Source: an uncultured Treponema sp. (GTDB lineage: Bacteria > Spirochaetota > Spirochaetia > Treponematales > Treponemataceae). Taken from it: a stretch of DNA of 10,446 bases. Below are positions 1 through 6,294 of this stretch, one piece after another. Each line of letters begins with the position of its first letter. Positions within the stretch are counted from its first letter, which is position 1. A program made the translations under genes and the position numbers. Location of the stretch: positions 1 through 10,446 of the forward strand of contig CAJPPE010000027.1 in assembly GCA_905372345.1 (NCBI GenBank), given 5' to 3'. The notes under the pieces were generated by a model. It saw nothing but the letters and a program-made list of their open reading frames with translations. It was not told the DNA's origin and did not search any database.

Positions 1-6
1 ATATTA

Positions 7-19
7 GGGAAAATTTCCC
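7..19. promoter_or_regulatory. 13-bp palindrome upstream of the first gene, possible operator
   Basis: GGGAAA and TTTCCC form a perfect inverted repeat around a single A, about 28 bp upstream of the -35 box of the promoter for the gene at 83. No T-tract of useful length follows, so it does not look like a terminator. It could be a regulator binding site, or chance in the tail of an upstream gene that lies outside the window: one frame through it is open from base 1 to a TAA at 34-36. Confidence 0.25.
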
Positions 20-46
20 CGTGCACTGTAACATAAAGATAAGGTA

Positions 47-83
47 TTGTCTAGTTAGTATAAGATGTGATATAAATATTATA
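47..83 (+). promoter_or_regulatory. Sigma70-type promoter with predicted start on the ATG (leaderless)
   Basis: A -35 box TTGTCT lies at 47-52, followed by an 18-nt spacer and a -10 box TATAAA at 71-76. A TG dinucleotide at 68-69 gives an extended -10. Counting seven bases from the end of the -10 puts +1 at 83, the A of the start codon. There is no Shine-Dalgarno upstream of that ATG, which fits a leaderless transcript. The boxes are seen directly; the transcription start is inferred. Confidence 0.55.
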
Positions 84-1504
84 TGAAGTTAAAAAAATAC
101 CGGATTATCTTTAGTTTTGTATTTCTTTTTAGTATTTATAACGAAAGTAGCACGGAAGAAACCTCCTTTCCAACAGTATTGGAAGAGGCTAAAAAATATT
201 TTTCAGATATCGGCTGGACAATGTCCGAAACAATCTTAGCTTCTCCTATAGCTGAGCCCTTTACCTTAGATGAGATAAAAACGGAGAATTTGAGTTCCTA
301 TGGGGATATAAATTTAGAAGAAGGCTTATTTCCTTCTTTAGATGGGCTGGGAGTTTTGGACTATACCGGTGTTGAAAAATCCGTGTTAAATTTTTTGGAT
401 GTTTTAGTTTTACAATTTAAAGAAAACAAAGTGGATATAAGCCTTTGTTCAAAAGAAAAGCCTTTTTTACCTTATCTTATAAATTACAGGCTGGATTCTT
501 TTAAGCCCATAGTTTCTGTTTTTTACGGCAGACCTGAAAATAAGGCAGACAAAAAAGTAAAGGCTCTATTTAAATGCAATATTAGGGGAGAAGATAAAAT
601 ATTATTATTGAAGTCTACCTTATTTTTATTGAAGAAAAATGGTACTTGGACTCTTTTGACATTATCGGAGACAAAAATGAACAAAGCTCTTAATAGAATC
701 GAATATGAATACATTGCCGATACCTTTGTCAGAGAAAAGCCTCCCTTAAGTATCTTATGCAAGAATACCTTTGTAAAAATAGACTCTTCCTCTTATAAAC
801 TTATAGACGGTTATATTTTCTTTAAAGCAGACGGATTTGAAGTAAGCGATGATATAAAGGTTTTTTTTAATCATAAAAAACGTCCTCTTTATTTTTTTAG
901 CCGAGTCGAGCAAAAAGAGGGTATTACTGTTTTTAAGTTCTCCGATAAATTTTATAAACATAATGATGAGCTTAAAAAATGTGAAATTTCATTGTGGAAT
1001 TCTGGAGGCTTTAAACTAAAAGCCGGAATTTCAAGCGATTTTCCTCTTAGCTTTCCCTATCCTCCGGCTGTAGATGATGAAGATAGTGAAGCCTTTTTTG
1101 GTCTTTGCTCAAAGATTTCCGGCTTAATGAAGATAAATGCGGATAAAATACCGAATGCTTTTTTTTATCGCCTTTACGATATAGCAGTAAAACACAGGAC
1201 TCCGGATTTTAATCCCTGTCTTTTATATATTGATGCGGAATTTATACTTATTTTTTGTATTGAGGAAAAGGCTAAAGAAATTGCAACTCAAATTTCGGCT
1301 CAAATGGAAGTAGGGTTCGGCCGCCGAAAAGTTAAATGCTCGTCAATATTTTCTTTTTTTCTTCCCAATCTGAATCTAAATTCTACAGGGGAAAGCTGCG
1401 GAGCTCTTTGCCTTACAATAAAAAACATTCACGAAGAAGATAAACGCTTTTTACACGAAAAAGCTCACGCAAGCAAATACGGTTATCCGAAAATTGAGTC
1501 TTAA
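83..1504 (+). CDS. Unrecognised, probably exported protein (473 aa)
   Basis: I do not recognise this family. The N-terminus has basic residues (MKLKKYR) followed by a hydrophobic core at about residues 8-19, which suggests a Sec signal peptide or signal anchor. There is no lipobox cysteine and no clear AXA cleavage site. The rest is a mixed alpha/beta-looking soluble protein with ten cysteines, several near the C-terminus, and no motif I can name. It has no repeats or internal membrane segments. No Shine-Dalgarno precedes the ATG, and the promoter geometry suggests a leaderless message. The gene runs convergently to the rsbW-like gene, and the two stop codons are only seven bases apart. Base composition matches its neighbours, so I see no sign of transfer. 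The reading frame is certain; function and export are uncertain. Confidence 0.85.
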   Translation: MKLKKYRIIFSFVFLFSIYNESSTEETSFPTVLEEAKKYFSDIGWTMSETILASPIAEPFTLDEIKTENLSSYGDINLEEGLFPSLDGLGVLDYTGVEKSVLNFLDVLVLQFKENKVDISLCSKEKPFLPYLINYRLDSFKPIVSVFYGRPENKADKKVKALFKCNIRGEDKILLLKSTLFLLKKNGTWTLLTLSETKMNKALNRIEYEYIADTFVREKPPLSILCKNTFVKIDSSSYKLIDGYIFFKADGFEVSDDIKVFFNHKKRPLYFFSRVEQKEGITVFKFSDKFYKHNDELKKCEISLWNSGGFKLKAGISSDFPLSFPYPPAVDDEDSEAFFGLCSKISGLMKINADKIPNAFFYRLYDIAVKHRTPDFNPCLLYIDAEFILIFCIEEKAKEIATQISAQMEVGFGRRKVKCSSIFSFFLPNLNLNSTGESCGALCLTIKNIHEEDKRFLHEKAHASKYGYPKIES

Positions 1505-1511
1505 TATAATC

Positions 1512-2054
1512 TTATAGAGAAATACCGTGATTTTTTTGAGGGTATTTTTTTAACATTGCAACGCCGTTTTTTTTCTTGTTAAAAATAAAGCCTCCGTCCC
1601 AATATTCAAGGGCTGCAAAAAGGGCGTTTCCTCCGTCATACTCATCACTTCGGGCTGTTCTAAAAGAAACATAGGCTCCAAGATTTGCAAAGTCCTGTTT
1701 ATGAAGGCATTCCAAGCGTTTTTTATTGAATTCGTTCCACTTGTCGATTTCTTTAAAGCCTTCTCCCTCATCCTCGACTATTAAATGTGCATGAGTAGAG
1801 CTGAATTCGTACCATACCTTGACTTTTTTGGACGGATTACATCTGTTTCCGTGTTTTACCGCATTTTTAATAATCTCGCTGATTTGCTGCTCCAAGAGGT
1901 TTATTCCCTTTATTTCTAAGGGGGCTGATTGTACTATCAAAAGTGTAAAATATCTGATTTGTCTGAAATCAGAAGGAAATTCTTTATATAACATCCCTGT
2001 TTTATCGAATAAGGGGCTTTTTTCATCAACTTTAAGTTCTTTTATTGGTATCAT
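1512..2054 (-). CDS. rsbW-like: RsbW/SpoIIAB-like anti-sigma serine kinase (GHKL ATPase)
   Basis: This 180-aa protein has the GHKL ATPase signatures. The N box is E60-x3-N64-A followed by KHGN, and the G1 box is VEDEGEGF with D95, G97 and G99. RsbW-type kinases hold a sigma factor or other target and phosphorylate the STAS antagonist. About 40 residues separate G1 from the glycine-rich segment GGNALFAALEYWDGG near 141-155. That is longer than the compact ATP lid of Bacillus RsbW/SpoIIAB, and I recall the same pattern in other spirochaete proteins. The ATG is supported by a GGAGG at 2063-2067, 8 bases upstream. It is the last gene of the rsbU-rsbV-rsbW-like set, 16 bp after the STAS gene. No sigma factor is encoded nearby, so its target cannot be named. 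The kinase-type fold is well supported; activity is inferred. Confidence 0.85.
   Translation of the reverse strand: MIPIKELKVDEKSPLFDKTGMLYKEFPSDFRQIRYFTLLIVQSAPLEIKGINLLEQQISEIIKNAVKHGNRCNPSKKVKVWYEFSSTHAHLIVEDEGEGFKEIDKWNEFNKKRLECLHKQDFANLGAYVSFRTARSDEYDGGNALFAALEYWDGGFIFNKKKNGVAMLKKYPQKNHGISL
1520..1551 (+). terminator. Probable rho-independent terminator, overlapping the opposing gene's 3' end
   Basis: AAATACC at 1520-1526 pairs with GGTATTT at 1541-1547 across a 14-nt loop, and the T-run continues to 1551. On the plus strand this is a modest stem with a T-tract, 16 bases after the stop of the upstream gene. It lies inside the last codons of the convergent rsbW-like gene. On the minus strand the same hairpin has no T-tract, so it should act mainly for the plus-strand gene. 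The stem has only two G-C pairs, so strength is doubtful. Confidence 0.45.
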
Positions 2055-2070
2055 CTTTCTATCCTCCGCT

Positions 2071-2409
2071 TTAGCTTTCCATTTTTTGTAATGCTTCTTC
2101 CAAGCTGTTTGTTATGGGAAAATAGCCCATCAGCTTTGTAAGTTCTATAACCTTTTTCACGGAACCGTGAATATTGGTTATAAACATCCGTAAATTCATT
2201 TTTTTTACGGTAGAACATATATAAATAAGAGCTCCTATTCCCGAAGAGTCTATGTAGTCCACATCTTCAAGATTTATAATCATACATTTTATTTGACGCT
2301 CTATCATCTTCATAACAAGCTCTTTTAGTTTGTATGAATTGTATAGGTCCATTTCACCGCTTACGTCAACAATGTAAACCTCTTTGTTTTTTCGGATTTT
2401 TAGTTCCAT
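2071..2409 (-). CDS. rsbV-like: STAS-domain anti-anti-sigma factor (RsbV/SpoIIAA-like)
   Basis: This 112-aa protein is one STAS domain, close to the usual length for the family. The phosphorylation-loop motif DSSGIGAL occupies residues 54-61. By alignment with SpoIIAA/RsbV the second serine (Ser56) is the expected target of the neighbouring kinase. Unphosphorylated protein would bind the RsbW-like kinase and free its target; the SpoIIE-type phosphatase would regenerate it. The start is supported by AAGGAG within 2415-2421, five to six bases upstream of the ATG. The gene lies 25 bp after the phosphatase gene and 16 bp before the kinase gene, a spacing that points to one transcript. It carries no extra domain. 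Family assignment is firm; the exact partner is inferred from adjacency. Confidence 0.92.
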   Translation of the reverse strand: MELKIRKNKEVYIVDVSGEMDLYNSYKLKELVMKMIERQIKCMIINLEDVDYIDSSGIGALIYICSTVKKMNLRMFITNIHGSVKKVIELTKLMGYFPITNSLEEALQKMES

Positions 2410-2434
2410 AACAATCTCCTTAACAACCTCTTTA

Positions 2435-4120
2435 TTATTTAGCCTTAATAATCAGCAAAGTGCGATCATCATGAGTCTGGGCCTTTCCTATAAACGAAGT
2501 CATATCGTTTTTTATTTTATTTACTATATCCTTTGAATGGTCGGAATGATTATCGGCTATAAGTTTTGCGAGTCTTGCAGCCCCATACTGCTCTCCTGCG
2601 GCATTAAGCGTTTCAATAATACCATCTGTGTATAAAGCTGCTACATCACCCTCATGCAAAGGAATTTTTATACTATTATACTTTGAACGGACATCTATTC
2701 CTATAGGGTCGGTTTTTTGCTGAAATAATTCAATTTTGTTTTTTTCTTTATTCCATACCATCATTGCCTGACTACCTGCACCTATAAATTCTATCGTATT
2801 TGTCTTGGGCTCATAGGACAAAAGAGAAATACTTGCAAAGTGGTCTATATCTATCTTGCCTGTAATACCCTTATTGAGCCAGTCTAAAATAGCTTCCATA
2901 TTTTGATCCGTATTTGTTATAAGGTAGAGAATGGCTCTAATCATAATCATAATAATTGCAGATTGAATACTCTTACCTGCAACATCTGCAAGGACGATAA
3001 AGACTCTTTTTTGCTGAACGATTACGTCATAATAGTCACTGCAGATACCTCTTTCCTGTAAAAAATATTCTCCGATTTCTAGGCTGGGAACTTTTTTTAA
3101 GTTTTTAGGTAAAAGAATCTTTTGAATCTTTGCAACCGTATCTGTTATATTTTCAATTTCGGCATGTTCGGAGGCTTCTAAAATGCTTACCGTAAGGTGA
3201 ATCATTTCTGCTGCAAAACCGGATAAGAATTCGCCCATTTTGACATCGTTTTCCGAAAAAGGAGCCTTATCCGGACCGCGGGAAACCGCAGCTACGCCCA
3301 CTACAACAGTGTTCACTATTAATGGAAAGAATATGAGGCTGCCATGTTGTAAAAATTTTTCGTTTCCATTGTTAGGAAGTAGAGGGTTGTCTTTCCCATT
3401 TTTTATAAGGAAAGGTTTGCCTTCTGATACTGCTTCGGCAAATATAGATTCTCCCATCTCAAACTGAGCATGTTTAAAATTGGAAAATACGTGATCTTCT
3501 TTGTGTGCAATGTCATCGGGTAATTTATACGGCGGCGGAAAGGTGCCTGCCAAGGCCTTTACAGCCAAGACCTCTTCAAAGCTTTGAACTGCAAGAACTA
3601 CAGCTCCATCAGCCGATAAATCCGTTAAAAAAGATTCTGCAAGGTAGGTAAACATATCTGATGATATGTCTTTTTTTCCCACAATTAACTTGTTTATTTT
3701 TTGGATCATGAGGCGGGCTGTGTTTATAGTTTTACGTGCCCGCAAATATTCTTCAGATGGGAGATTTTTTAATTCTTTAATATAGTATGCGTTTGCTTTG
3801 TCTCTTTTTATCTTTTCGATTTGGTTTCGCAGATATATGTTTTCGGACAAAGTTATATAAACGGCAAAAACTATTACAACGGCCAATAAGCCTATATTTA
3901 AAATAAAGTAGTTTTTAAAAACTATAGAGGCTGCAGCACTTATGCTTATTATAAGTGCGGAGATCAAGCTTGAATATGTCAGCAAAACAAAAGGTCTTGA
4001 TACCTCTCTAGCCTTCTTTTTGTTTATAATCGCAATTCTTATAAGAAGTAACAATGACAAAGCAGTCAATACCGAAAGAGTAACTAATGCATAAAAGTCA
4101 AGAAAATCGATTTCTTTCAT
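2435..4120 (-). CDS. rsbU-like: Membrane GAF-SpoIIE (PP2C) serine phosphatase, RsbU-like
   Basis: The 561-aa protein has three predicted membrane helices (about 8-32, 43-68, 71-92), a charged helix, a GAF-like sensor region (about 150-315), the linker motif AKIQKILLP (330-338) typical of PPM regulators, and a SpoIIE/PP2C domain to the end. Metal-binding acidic motifs remain: SDYYD with D362 and D365, ADVAG with D379, TDG with D499, and HDDRT with D551/D552. The usual glycines before DYYD are C360-S361, and the usual GKG/GHG is GKS. It should dephosphorylate the adjacent STAS protein in response to a membrane or ligand signal. I start at the ATG at 4120 rather than an in-frame TTG at 4156, because the TTG falls in a -35 box and a promoter ends at this ATG. 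Neither start has a Shine-Dalgarno. Confidence 0.9.
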   Translation of the reverse strand: MKEIDFLDFYALVTLSVLTALSLLLLIRIAIINKKKAREVSRPFVLLTYSSLISALIISISAAASIVFKNYFILNIGLLAVVIVFAVYITLSENIYLRNQIEKIKRDKANAYYIKELKNLPSEEYLRARKTINTARLMIQKINKLIVGKKDISSDMFTYLAESFLTDLSADGAVVLAVQSFEEVLAVKALAGTFPPPYKLPDDIAHKEDHVFSNFKHAQFEMGESIFAEAVSEGKPFLIKNGKDNPLLPNNGNEKFLQHGSLIFFPLIVNTVVVGVAAVSRGPDKAPFSENDVKMGEFLSGFAAEMIHLTVSILEASEHAEIENITDTVAKIQKILLPKNLKKVPSLEIGEYFLQERGICSDYYDVIVQQKRVFIVLADVAGKSIQSAIIMIMIRAILYLITNTDQNMEAILDWLNKGITGKIDIDHFASISLLSYEPKTNTIEFIGAGSQAMMVWNKEKNKIELFQQKTDPIGIDVRSKYNSIKIPLHEGDVAALYTDGIIETLNAAGEQYGAARLAKLIADNHSDHSKDIVNKIKNDMTSFIGKAQTHDDRTLLIIKAK

Positions 4121-4156
4121 CGCCGTAATTCTATCATCTAAAGGGAATATCGTCAA
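4120..4156 (-). promoter_or_regulatory. Promoter of the rsbU-rsbV-rsbW-like operon, predicted leaderless
   Basis: On the minus strand TTGACG (4156-4151) is followed by exactly 17 nt and then TAGAAT (4133-4128). Both hexamers are near consensus (five of six matches each). The predicted +1 is at 4121, one base before the ATG at 4120. No Shine-Dalgarno precedes the ATG. The promoter sits just after the phosphoesterase gene, so the switch module can be transcribed independently of the upstream TPR/phosphoesterase pair. Read-through from that pair is not excluded, because I found no convincing terminator in 4157-4193. Confidence 0.65.
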
Positions 4157-4193
4157 GATTTATTTTGCAAATAATGATAACAATTTGTAAATT

Positions 4194-4871
4194 TTAATGA
4201 ACCTCCAGAATATGCCTGCTGTATGCGTTGATTATCTCCGTTTCTCCATGCCTTGTGCTGCGGGATTGCTGCGGGTCATATATGTGAACCTGCCCATGGA
4301 TAAGATATTTCGGTTTAAAAAAACTTATAAATTTGGTAAAACACTCAAAAGCTTCCTGTTTATTTTCTTCTTTTTCATCTTCAATCAATGGAGGGCAGTG
4401 GGTTACTAAGATATCTAAATAGCGCCCGTATCTCAGCTTATTCAAAAACAGTGCCGGAATCATTTTTGAAAGTTTACGCTGCATTTGTTTTTCGGTAAAC
4501 TGATTTTTGCCGTCATTGTGTTTTTTAGCACCCGAAACTCCGGCAATTATTATGTTTTCATGTTTAAGGCTTTTAAAACCTATGTAGGTTCCTTGATTGC
4601 TTTTTTTTGTATTTCCTTTTTTGAATATATTTACCTCTCCGTCCTTTGTTTTTTCCGCCATTTCTGGATGATAGTGAGTAAGAGCTTTTAAGTGGTGGCT
4701 TCCGAAAACAAAGTAAAGGGGCTTATTTAAGGAGCTTTGCACAAAGTCAAGATAGTCTATGGGCAGGTCGCCTGCCGATATTATAAAATCCACATCTCCA
4801 TATTTTTCTTTTATGTCTTTGCTGTAAATTACAGGGTCTATCTGGTCCGAAATACATAGAATTTTTTTCAT
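4194..4871 (-). CDS. Calcineurin-like metallophosphoesterase, altered metal ligands
   Basis: This 225-aa protein matches a metallophosphoesterase family whose first motif is SDxxDPxxYS rather than the common SDxH. D9 and D12 lie in SDQIDPVIYS, followed by GD (G34-D35), a block FGSHH (56-60), THCPP with H158, and HGQVH (192-196). As I recall relatives, the third motif is GNHD and the last HGHxH, so S58 replaces a metal-binding Asn and Q194 a metal-binding His. Reduced activity or altered metal use is possible. No signal peptide or membrane segment is visible, so it is probably cytoplasmic; the substrate is unknown. It starts 12 bp after the TPR gene's stop, with a partial AGGGA Shine-Dalgarno overlapping that stop, indicating co-transcription with the TPR gene. 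Confidence 0.85.
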   Translation of the reverse strand: MKKILCISDQIDPVIYSKDIKEKYGDVDFIISAGDLPIDYLDFVQSSLNKPLYFVFGSHHLKALTHYHPEMAEKTKDGEVNIFKKGNTKKSNQGTYIGFKSLKHENIIIAGVSGAKKHNDGKNQFTEKQMQRKLSKMIPALFLNKLRYGRYLDILVTHCPPLIEDEKEENKQEAFECFTKFISFFKPKYLIHGQVHIYDPQQSRSTRHGETEIINAYSRHILEVH

Positions 4872-4883
4872 TGTGTACGTTCC

Positions 4884-6257
4884 CTAAAATGTAAATTTTA
4901 CTTTTTCGACTATTTTTTCAAGTTTTTGCCTGTTAATAAGGTTAAATGGTCTATTTTCTGCAAATTTTATTGCATCAGGTGAAAAATTGCCCGAGGTTAT
5001 AATGTGAGAGGTTACAACGGCTTGTTTTTTCATTTCTTCATGTACTGACCGCAAAAAAGGCTCGCTTATAGTGTTTCCATCTCTTGAAAAAATCAAAAGC
5101 TGAGGTTTTTTGCGTGTATTAAGCCATTGCTCCGAGCCTTTTTCGACTGCGAGTATTGTACAGCCTATTTTCGTTTCTTTTAAAGCTTGAACAGGATAAT
5201 CAAAATGCTGCTCGGTAATATCCCTGCACATTTTGAAAAAATCTTCCTTGATGAGGGTTAAATATTCTTTCATGTGGTCGTTGGTTCGCAAATCGGAGTA
5301 TTCGGCAAGTTTTTGTGCCGTATTTCTGAATTTAGGATTGACTGCACTTATGGCTTCCCATTGTTCTATTGCTTTATCGATTTCTCTTTGTTTTTCGTAA
5401 CATTCAGCTAAAAGACACCTGGAATAAAGAACTTCAGGAGCCGAGGGCTGTTTTGAAGATTTTATTGCCCTTAAAAATTCGAATTCGGCCTTTTCAAGGT
5501 TGTTGGTTTCCAAATAGCAGCTTCCTCTTTCAAAAAAGCATTTTGTTCTTATTTCCTGCTTTCTTGCAGCTTTTTCAAGGGCTGAAAGGGCTTGGGCATA
5601 GTTTTTTTTGCTTTTTAGGATTCTTCCGTGGTAATAAAGGGTTTCACTATTATCTGGAGCTAATTTTAAGGCTGTGGCAATGGCTTTTTCGGCCTCAGGT
5701 ATTTGATTTGCCTTAAAAAGCAAAAGGCCTAATGAAGCATAGGCTTCTGCAAAGCGTGAGTCAACTTCTATAGCTCTTTGAAAATAAACTATTGCCTGAT
5801 CCGACATGTTTTTATTTTCATAAATTTGTCCGGCCTGAAAGTAAGGCTTGGGATTTTTAGGATCTTTTTTATTTAAAAGCATAAATTCCTTTAAAGCTTC
5901 GTCGGGCTGCTGGAATTTTAAATATAAATCTGCTATAATAGTTCTGAATTCTATTTCGGTTGCGGGATTGTTAAATATGGCTGTCTTGTTTAGAGTTTTA
6001 AACTCGATAAAGGCTAGATCTATTTTTTTATCTGCAAGATAGGCCTTGCCCAGAAGGTATCGGGCTTCCGAATCTCTGGGGTTTTTTGAAAGAATGGATT
6101 TTGCGTCCTTTATGGCGGCTCCGTATTTTCCGGATTTTAAGTTTTTTTCGATTCGTGATTTTTTCTTGGGAAACAGAATCGATTTTAACAAAAAAATAAT
6201 GAGAAAAATTAGAGCGGAACTTATTGCGGCAATCAAAATAATCGTTACTGAAGACAT
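4884..6257 (-). CDS. Membrane-anchored TPR protein with C-terminal Mrr-like endonuclease-fold domain
   Basis: The 457-aa protein opens with one membrane helix (about 3-29) followed by basic residues (PKKKSR), which suggests a cytoplasmic body. About seven to eight TPR-type helix pairs span roughly 35-315. The C-terminal ~115 residues look like the Mrr/restriction-endonuclease fold: HIITSGNFSPDAIKFAENRP (418-437) followed by FNLINRQKLEKIV resembles the strand-helix-strand at the end of Mrr domains. The catalytic D...QxK pattern is not visible. IGCTILAVE stands where GxD is expected and LLIFSRD where the Q-x-K strand is expected. It is probably a non-cutting, binding or scaffold version, though I have not aligned it. 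It heads a unit with the phosphoesterase and has a leaderless-type promoter. TPRs are firm; the Mrr call is moderate. Confidence 0.87.
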   Translation of the reverse strand: MSSVTIILIAAISSALIFLIIFLLKSILFPKKKSRIEKNLKSGKYGAAIKDAKSILSKNPRDSEARYLLGKAYLADKKIDLAFIEFKTLNKTAIFNNPATEIEFRTIIADLYLKFQQPDEALKEFMLLNKKDPKNPKPYFQAGQIYENKNMSDQAIVYFQRAIEVDSRFAEAYASLGLLLFKANQIPEAEKAIATALKLAPDNSETLYYHGRILKSKKNYAQALSALEKAARKQEIRTKCFFERGSCYLETNNLEKAEFEFLRAIKSSKQPSAPEVLYSRCLLAECYEKQREIDKAIEQWEAISAVNPKFRNTAQKLAEYSDLRTNDHMKEYLTLIKEDFFKMCRDITEQHFDYPVQALKETKIGCTILAVEKGSEQWLNTRKKPQLLIFSRDGNTISEPFLRSVHEEMKKQAVVTSHIITSGNFSPDAIKFAENRPFNLINRQKLEKIVEKVKFTF

Positions 6258-6264
6258 ACCTATA

Positions 6265-6273
6265 TGGTATAGC
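6265..6273 (+). promoter_or_regulatory. Possible extended -10 promoter for the plus-strand TPR pair
   Basis: TGG-TATAGC gives an extended -10 (TGn) with four of six matches. The -35 region is poor (TTACTG at 6245-6250, 17-nt spacing). Predicted +1 is near 6280, which would trim the ribosome binding site, so another start slightly upstream is possible. It overlaps the -10 of the minus-strand promoter almost base for base. The same TGGTATAG octamer recurs at 9220-9227 before the gene at 9239. Confidence 0.3.
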
Positions 6274-6277
6274 TTTT

Positions 6278-6284
6278 AGGAGGG
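6278..6284 (+). promoter_or_regulatory. Strong Shine-Dalgarno that decides the start at 6295
   Basis: AGGAGGG ends one base before an ATG at 6286, too close to serve it, and ten bases before the in-frame ATG at 6295, which is workable. The second ATG also yields a cleaner signal peptide (MKTHFYQLKFKKN). Confidence 0.65.
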
Positions 6285-6294
6285 AATGTCAAAT

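Larger units (their letters stand above)
6257..6292 (-). promoter_or_regulatory. Promoter for the TPR-Mrr gene, predicted leaderless; faces a divergent promoter
   Basis: On the minus strand a perfect TTGACA (6292-6287) is followed by 17 nt and TACCAT (6269-6264). The predicted +1 is at 6257, the A of the ATG. There is no Shine-Dalgarno for this ATG. The -35 box overlaps the translation start region of the divergent plus-strand gene, so the two directions share the same few dozen bases. The -10 is only four of six to consensus. Confidence 0.55.

Noticed and set aside
1..36. C-terminal tail of an upstream plus-strand gene ending at TAA 34-36
   Set aside because: Only 11 codons are visible and other frames are equally possible, so it cannot be supported as a gene.
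861..868. T8 tract (and another at 1159-1166) inside the first gene, as phase-variation switches
   Set aside because: Runs of this length are common in AT-rich coding DNA; the frame is intact and nothing else suggests slippage control.
1819..2091. Plus-strand frame antisense to the rsbW-like gene, with hydrophobic product
   Set aside because: It lies over a well-supported kinase gene; the hydrophobicity follows from the reverse complement of its codons and no Shine-Dalgarno precedes it.
4167..4188. Imperfect 6-bp inverted repeat between the phosphoesterase and rsbU-like genes
   Set aside because: The stem is weak (GCAAAT/ATTTGT with a G-T pair), the loop is 10 nt and no U-tract follows on the transcribed strand, so it does not support a terminator call.
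4884..6257. A working restriction enzyme or anti-phage nuclease
   Set aside because: The catalytic residues of the Mrr fold are not visible, and there is no methylase, helicase or other defence gene nearby.
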